Origin: Nocardia niigatensis NBRC 100131
Lineage (GTDB): Bacteria; Actinomycetota; Actinomycetes; Mycobacteriales; Mycobacteriaceae
Direction of reading: 5' to 3'
DNA: 64,000 bases
NCBI RefSeq assembly: GCF_000308655.1
Contig: NZ_BAGC01000114.1
Coordinates: forward strand, 124,001-188,000
Shown here: in pieces, positions 61,471 through 64,000 of the stretch
How the letters are laid out: every line of letters starts with the position of its first letter
Numbering within the stretch: the stretch's first letter is position 1
Notes under the pieces: generated by a model
What the model saw: only the letters and a program-made list of their open reading frames with translations
The model's database searches: none
Told to the model about the DNA's origin: nothing
Position numbers and translations under genes: made by a program

Positions 61471-62067
61471 TCAACCCAGCATGCCCTCGGCGAGCCGCGC
61501 CCACTCGGCGAGAACCTGCTTGCGTCGCAGGCGATCCCGCCCCACCATCTCGTCGAGGGTCGCGCCGCGCACCAGGTTGATGGTGAGCCAGAACGCCGCC
61601 TCGAGCCGCTCCCGCGGCGCCTCGATGAAACGGCCGCAGGCGTCGAGCAGTTCGACGGTCAGGTCGTGCTGCACGCGCAGCATGTTCCGGCGCAGGTCCT
61701 TGTCATTGGCGATGCCGACATACAGCTCGACCGACGCCTTGCCCAGCTTCCCCGCAAACGGCGCGGTCACCAACTCGACCAGCACCTCCCCCGCCGACGA
61801 TTCCCCCGGCAAGGTCCGCACCCGCCGCGCCAGCGCCTCCCCCTGCCGCAGTGTCAGGTGCTCGATCGTCTGCGCGAACAACTCCTGCCGGGTGTGGAAG
61901 TGATGCAGCTGCGCGCCTCGCGTCACCCCGGCGCGCGCGGTGATATCCGCGATGGACGCGCTCGCGTACCCGACCTCGGCCAGGCTCTCGATCGCCGCGT
62001 CCAGCAGCAGCGCGCGGGTGCGGAGACTCTTCTCCTGATGCTTGTTCGGGGGTAGACCGGATACCAC
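61471..62067 (-). CDS. TetR/AcrR family regulator
   Basis: This 198-residue protein has the helix-turn-helix ASASIADITARAGVTRGAQL followed by HHFHTRQELFAQTIEHL. GTG 62067 has TAGACT 6 nt upstream (leaderless). It is divergent from the acyl-CoA dehydrogenase at 62143, with direct repeats between them, so it is very likely the repressor of that gene and of itself. The expected ligand is an acyl-CoA or its precursor. Confidence 0.9.
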   Translation of the reverse strand: MVSGLPPNKHQEKSLRTRALLLDAAIESLAEVGYASASIADITARAGVTRGAQLHHFHTRQELFAQTIEHLTLRQGEALARRVRTLPGESSAGEVLVELVTAPFAGKLGKASVELYVGIANDKDLRRNMLRVQHDLTVELLDACGRFIEAPRERLEAAFWLTINLVRGATLDEMVGRDRLRRKQVLAEWARLAEGMLG

Positions 62068-62083
62068 CTGGTCAGTCTAGCCG

Positions 62084-62118
62084 CCTTGCGAAATTGCATG
62101 CTGCCTTGCACGCAATTG
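62084..62118. promoter_or_regulatory. Pair of direct repeats between divergent TetR and acyl-CoA dehydrogenase genes
   Basis: CCTTGCGAAATTG (62084) and CCTTGCACGCAATTG (62104) start 20 bp apart, about two helical turns, and share CCTTGC and AATTG. The second contains the short palindrome TTGCACGCAA. They lie between two leaderless promoters and are the probable TetR operator. Confidence 0.5.
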
Positions 62119-62142
62119 GGTGTCGGTCGTAATGTGACCGGT

Positions 62143-63285
62143 ATGCCCGTCGATCGTCTGCTGCCCACGCCCGAAGCCCGCGACCTCATCGAGCTCACTC
62201 GCGATATCGCGGACAAGGTGCTCGAGCCTCAGGTCGTCGAGTACGAGAAGCAGGAGCGCTACCCCGCCGAGGCGTTCCGGGCGCTCGGCGCCGCGGGGCT
62301 GCTGAGCCTGCCGTATCCGGAGGAGTTCGGCGGGGCCGGGCAGCCGTACGAGGTATACCTCCAGGTGCTCGAGGAGCTCGGCGCGCGCTGGGCGGCGGTC
62401 GCGGTGGCGGTGAGCGTGCACAGCCTCTCGTGCCATCCGCTGTTCGCGTACGGCACCGAGGAGCAGAAGCAGCGCTGGCTGCCGGAGATGCTGTCCGGCA
62501 ATCTGATCGGCGCCTACAGCCTGTCCGAGTCACACGCCGGCTCCGATGCCGCCGCCCTGCGCTGCCGGGCCGTCGAGGCCGACGGTGGCTATCGGATCAC
62601 CGGCACCAAGGCGTGGATCACCAACGGCGGCAAGGCCGATTACTACACCCTGTTCGCGCGCACCGGCGAGGGCTCACGCGGCATCTCCTGCTTCCTGGTG
62701 CCCGCCGACACCGAGGGTCTCTCGTTCGGCAAGCCCGAGGAGAAGATGGGCCTGCGCGCGGTCCCCACCACCACCGCCGCCTACGACAATGCCTTCCTGC
62801 CGGCCGACCGCCTCATCGGCGAACCTGGCCAGGGTCTTCCCATCGCCTTCAGCGCCCTCGACTCCGGCCGTCTCGGCATCGCCGCGGTCGCCACCGGCAT
62901 CGCCCAGCGCGCCCTCGACGACGCCGTCGCCTACGCCAAGGAGCGAGAAGCCTTCGGCCGCCCCATCATCGACCACCAGGGCCTCGGCTTCGTCCTCGCC
63001 GACATGGCCGCCGCCGTCGACTCGGCCCGCGCCACCTACCTCGACGCCGCCCGCCGCCGCGACGCCGGCCTCCCCTACTCCCGTCAGGCCAGCGTCGCCA
63101 AGCTCACCGCCACCGACGCCGCCATGAAGGTCACCACCGACGCCGTCCAGGTCTTCGGCGGCTACGGCTACACCCAGGACTTCCCCGTCGAGCGCTACAT
63201 GCGCGAAGCCAAGATCACCCAGATATTCGAGGGCACCAACCAGATCCAGCGCCTGGTCATCGCCCGGAGCCTGGCGAGCAGCTGA
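62143..63285 (+). CDS. Acyl-CoA dehydrogenase (short/branched-chain type)
   Basis: This 380-residue FAD enzyme has signature 1 GAYSLSESHAGSDAAALR, signature 2 QVFGGYGYTQDFPVERYMRE and the catalytic Glu in IFEGTNQIQR, as in butyryl- or isovaleryl-type enzymes. ATG 62143 has TAATGT 7 nt upstream (leaderless), which rules out the longer upstream frame. It oxidises an acyl-CoA to the enoyl-CoA and passes electrons to ETF. The divergent TetR at 61471 is the likely regulator. Confidence 0.95.
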   Translation: MPVDRLLPTPEARDLIELTRDIADKVLEPQVVEYEKQERYPAEAFRALGAAGLLSLPYPEEFGGAGQPYEVYLQVLEELGARWAAVAVAVSVHSLSCHPLFAYGTEEQKQRWLPEMLSGNLIGAYSLSESHAGSDAAALRCRAVEADGGYRITGTKAWITNGGKADYYTLFARTGEGSRGISCFLVPADTEGLSFGKPEEKMGLRAVPTTTAAYDNAFLPADRLIGEPGQGLPIAFSALDSGRLGIAAVATGIAQRALDDAVAYAKEREAFGRPIIDHQGLGFVLADMAAAVDSARATYLDAARRRDAGLPYSRQASVAKLTATDAAMKVTTDAVQVFGGYGYTQDFPVERYMREAKITQIFEGTNQIQRLVIARSLASS

Positions 63286-63304
63286 GGCCGGCGTCGGTGC
63301 GGCG

Positions 63305-63679
63305 CTAGCCCCAGGAGCCGGTCGGCACCTGGGAACTCGGCGCGGCGCCGGTGATGTTCCAGGAGCTCATGACGTCACCGCCCGTGCAGCCGGGAGTCAG
63401 GGTTGCCTGTCCGTGCGCCGGGACGGTGAAGCGGAAGCCCTCGGGTTCGAGGCTGGTCGTCGAGGTGTCGTTCCCGTTCTGGTACGTCGGAAAGTTCCAG
63501 TGGATGCACAGCGCGGTGCCGGAGACGACGTAGTCCTCATCGTTGTCATTGGTGCAGTTGGTGCCCGCGCACGCGACACCCGGCACGATGTCGTCCGCTG
63601 CCGCTGTCGGCGCGAGCAGTGCAGTCGTGGCGGCGATGCCTGCGAAGGCCGCCAGGGTCACGATCGAACATGTCCTCAT
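63305..63679 (-). CDS. Small secreted protein, function unknown
   Basis: This 124-residue protein has a signal peptide of about 30 residues (VTLAAFAGIAATTALLAPTA) and a beta-rich mature part with four Cys (GVACAGTNCTND, ALCIHWN, LTPGCTGG) that could form two disulfides. No family is recognised. ATG 63679 follows GGGGGAAA. It is convergent with the acyl-CoA dehydrogenase (19-nt gap). The protein resembles many small exported proteins of mycolata. Confidence 0.75.
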   Translation of the reverse strand: MRTCSIVTLAAFAGIAATTALLAPTAAADDIVPGVACAGTNCTNDNDEDYVVSGTALCIHWNFPTYQNGNDTSTTSLEPEGFRFTVPAHGQATLTPGCTGGDVMSSWNITGAAPSSQVPTGSWG

Positions 63680-63856
63680 TACATTTCCCCCTCGGCCGAT
63701 CGGTTCGCCTCGACAGTAGATGCCGAATCGGCTGCGCCACAACGTGTTCATCTCCCCACGACCAGCATTCGACCATATCCTCGACGGACGTGGCGGCCCC
63801 GCAGCCGGTGACCTTCTCGAAGTCCTATGCTGAGCTCAGGCCACCGAGGAGGTGTC

Positions 63857-64000
63857 ATGAGACGTATCGTCTCCGCCGTGATCGGCGTCGTGCTGTGCGT
63901 CGTCGGAGTGATCTGGATGGCGCAGGGCGCCGGTTCCCTGCACGGGTCGCCGATGACCGGGCACTCCGAGTGGAGTTATCTCGGTGGGGTTCTCGTCGTG
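63857..64000 (+). CDS. Small membrane protein, N-terminal part (cut by window edge)
   Basis: AGGAGG lies 4 nt before the ATG. The visible 48 residues start MRRIVSAVIGVVLCVVGVIW, a membrane helix, then QGAGSLHGSPMTGHSEWSYL and the beginning of a second helix. The SPMTG motif after the first helix occurs in a family of very small actinobacterial membrane proteins of unknown function. The end lies outside the window. Confidence 0.78.
   Translation, partial: MRRIVSAVIGVVLCVVGVIWMAQGAGSLHGSPMTGHSEWSYLGGVLVV

Noticed and set aside
59616-61580. A 654-codon plus-strand open frame
   Set aside because: It lies opposite the BBE-type oxidase and in another frame of the protease gene, and matches no family.

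Overview
The DNA is very GC-rich, densely coding and rich in GTG starts. It carries an antigen-85-type mycolyltransferase, a short resuscitation-promoting factor, a secretory lipase, a KstR-type operator, MutA/MutB/MeaB and many lipid-catabolic enzymes. Together these point to a mycolic-acid actinobacterium, most likely Nocardia or a close relative. The genus is inferred from gene content only. No tRNA, rRNA, intact insertion sequence, prophage or CRISPR array was seen.

Layout. 1-9.8 kb: two O-methyltransferase paralogues flank a small ABC exporter and a winged-helix regulator; then come a cytochrome P450 with a type II thioesterase, a class III CoA-transferase, and a DHA2 drug exporter with a convergent TetR. 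9.9-14.3 kb: a nucleoside hydrolase and amidohydrolase pair, and an ohrR-ohr-quinone oxidoreductase operon with a palindromic operator. 14.3-18.7 kb: an HsaA-like flavin monooxygenase behind a perfect KstR-type box, a free-standing condensation-domain acyltransferase and a mycolyltransferase. 18.7-24.4 kb: the methylmalonyl-CoA mutase operon mutA-mutB-meaB plus an acetyltransferase. 24.5-30.2 kb: a VTT membrane protein and an operon of a Tat lipoprotein binding protein, a permease that fuses both subunits in one chain, and a TPR membrane protein. 30.2-34.5 kb: a decaying zone with a truncated aldehyde dehydrogenase, a truncated and frameshifted MFS gene, and a thioesterase/SDR deletion junction. 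An intact TetR sits between the last two, and its matched operators survive. 34.5-44.3 kb: an acyl-CoA catabolic region headed by a 989-residue SRPBCC-thiolase-crotonase fusion. 44.4-47.3 kb: a secretory lipase, a non-coding island with 20-bp tandem repeats, and an rpf gene with a structured leader and a CRP-like site. 47.4-53.4 kb: an IclR regulator and an organosulfur operon (ABC transporter, flavin monooxygenase, TauD-like dioxygenase). 53.5-64 kb: an SPFH/NfeD pair, DUF3097, small conserved genes, a trypsin-like protease, a BBE-type oxidase, a divergent TetR/acyl-CoA dehydrogenase pair and small secreted or membrane proteins.

At least sixteen genes have a TANNNT-like -10 box only 6-7 nt before the start codon, so leaderless transcription looks common here. 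I used this to choose several starts. Convergent genes are often separated by strong GC-rich hairpins without a T-tract. The least familiar items are the SRPBCC-thiolase-crotonase fusion, the single-chain permease operon without an ATPase, and the rpf leader that combines a possible c-di-AMP riboswitch with a CRP-like site.
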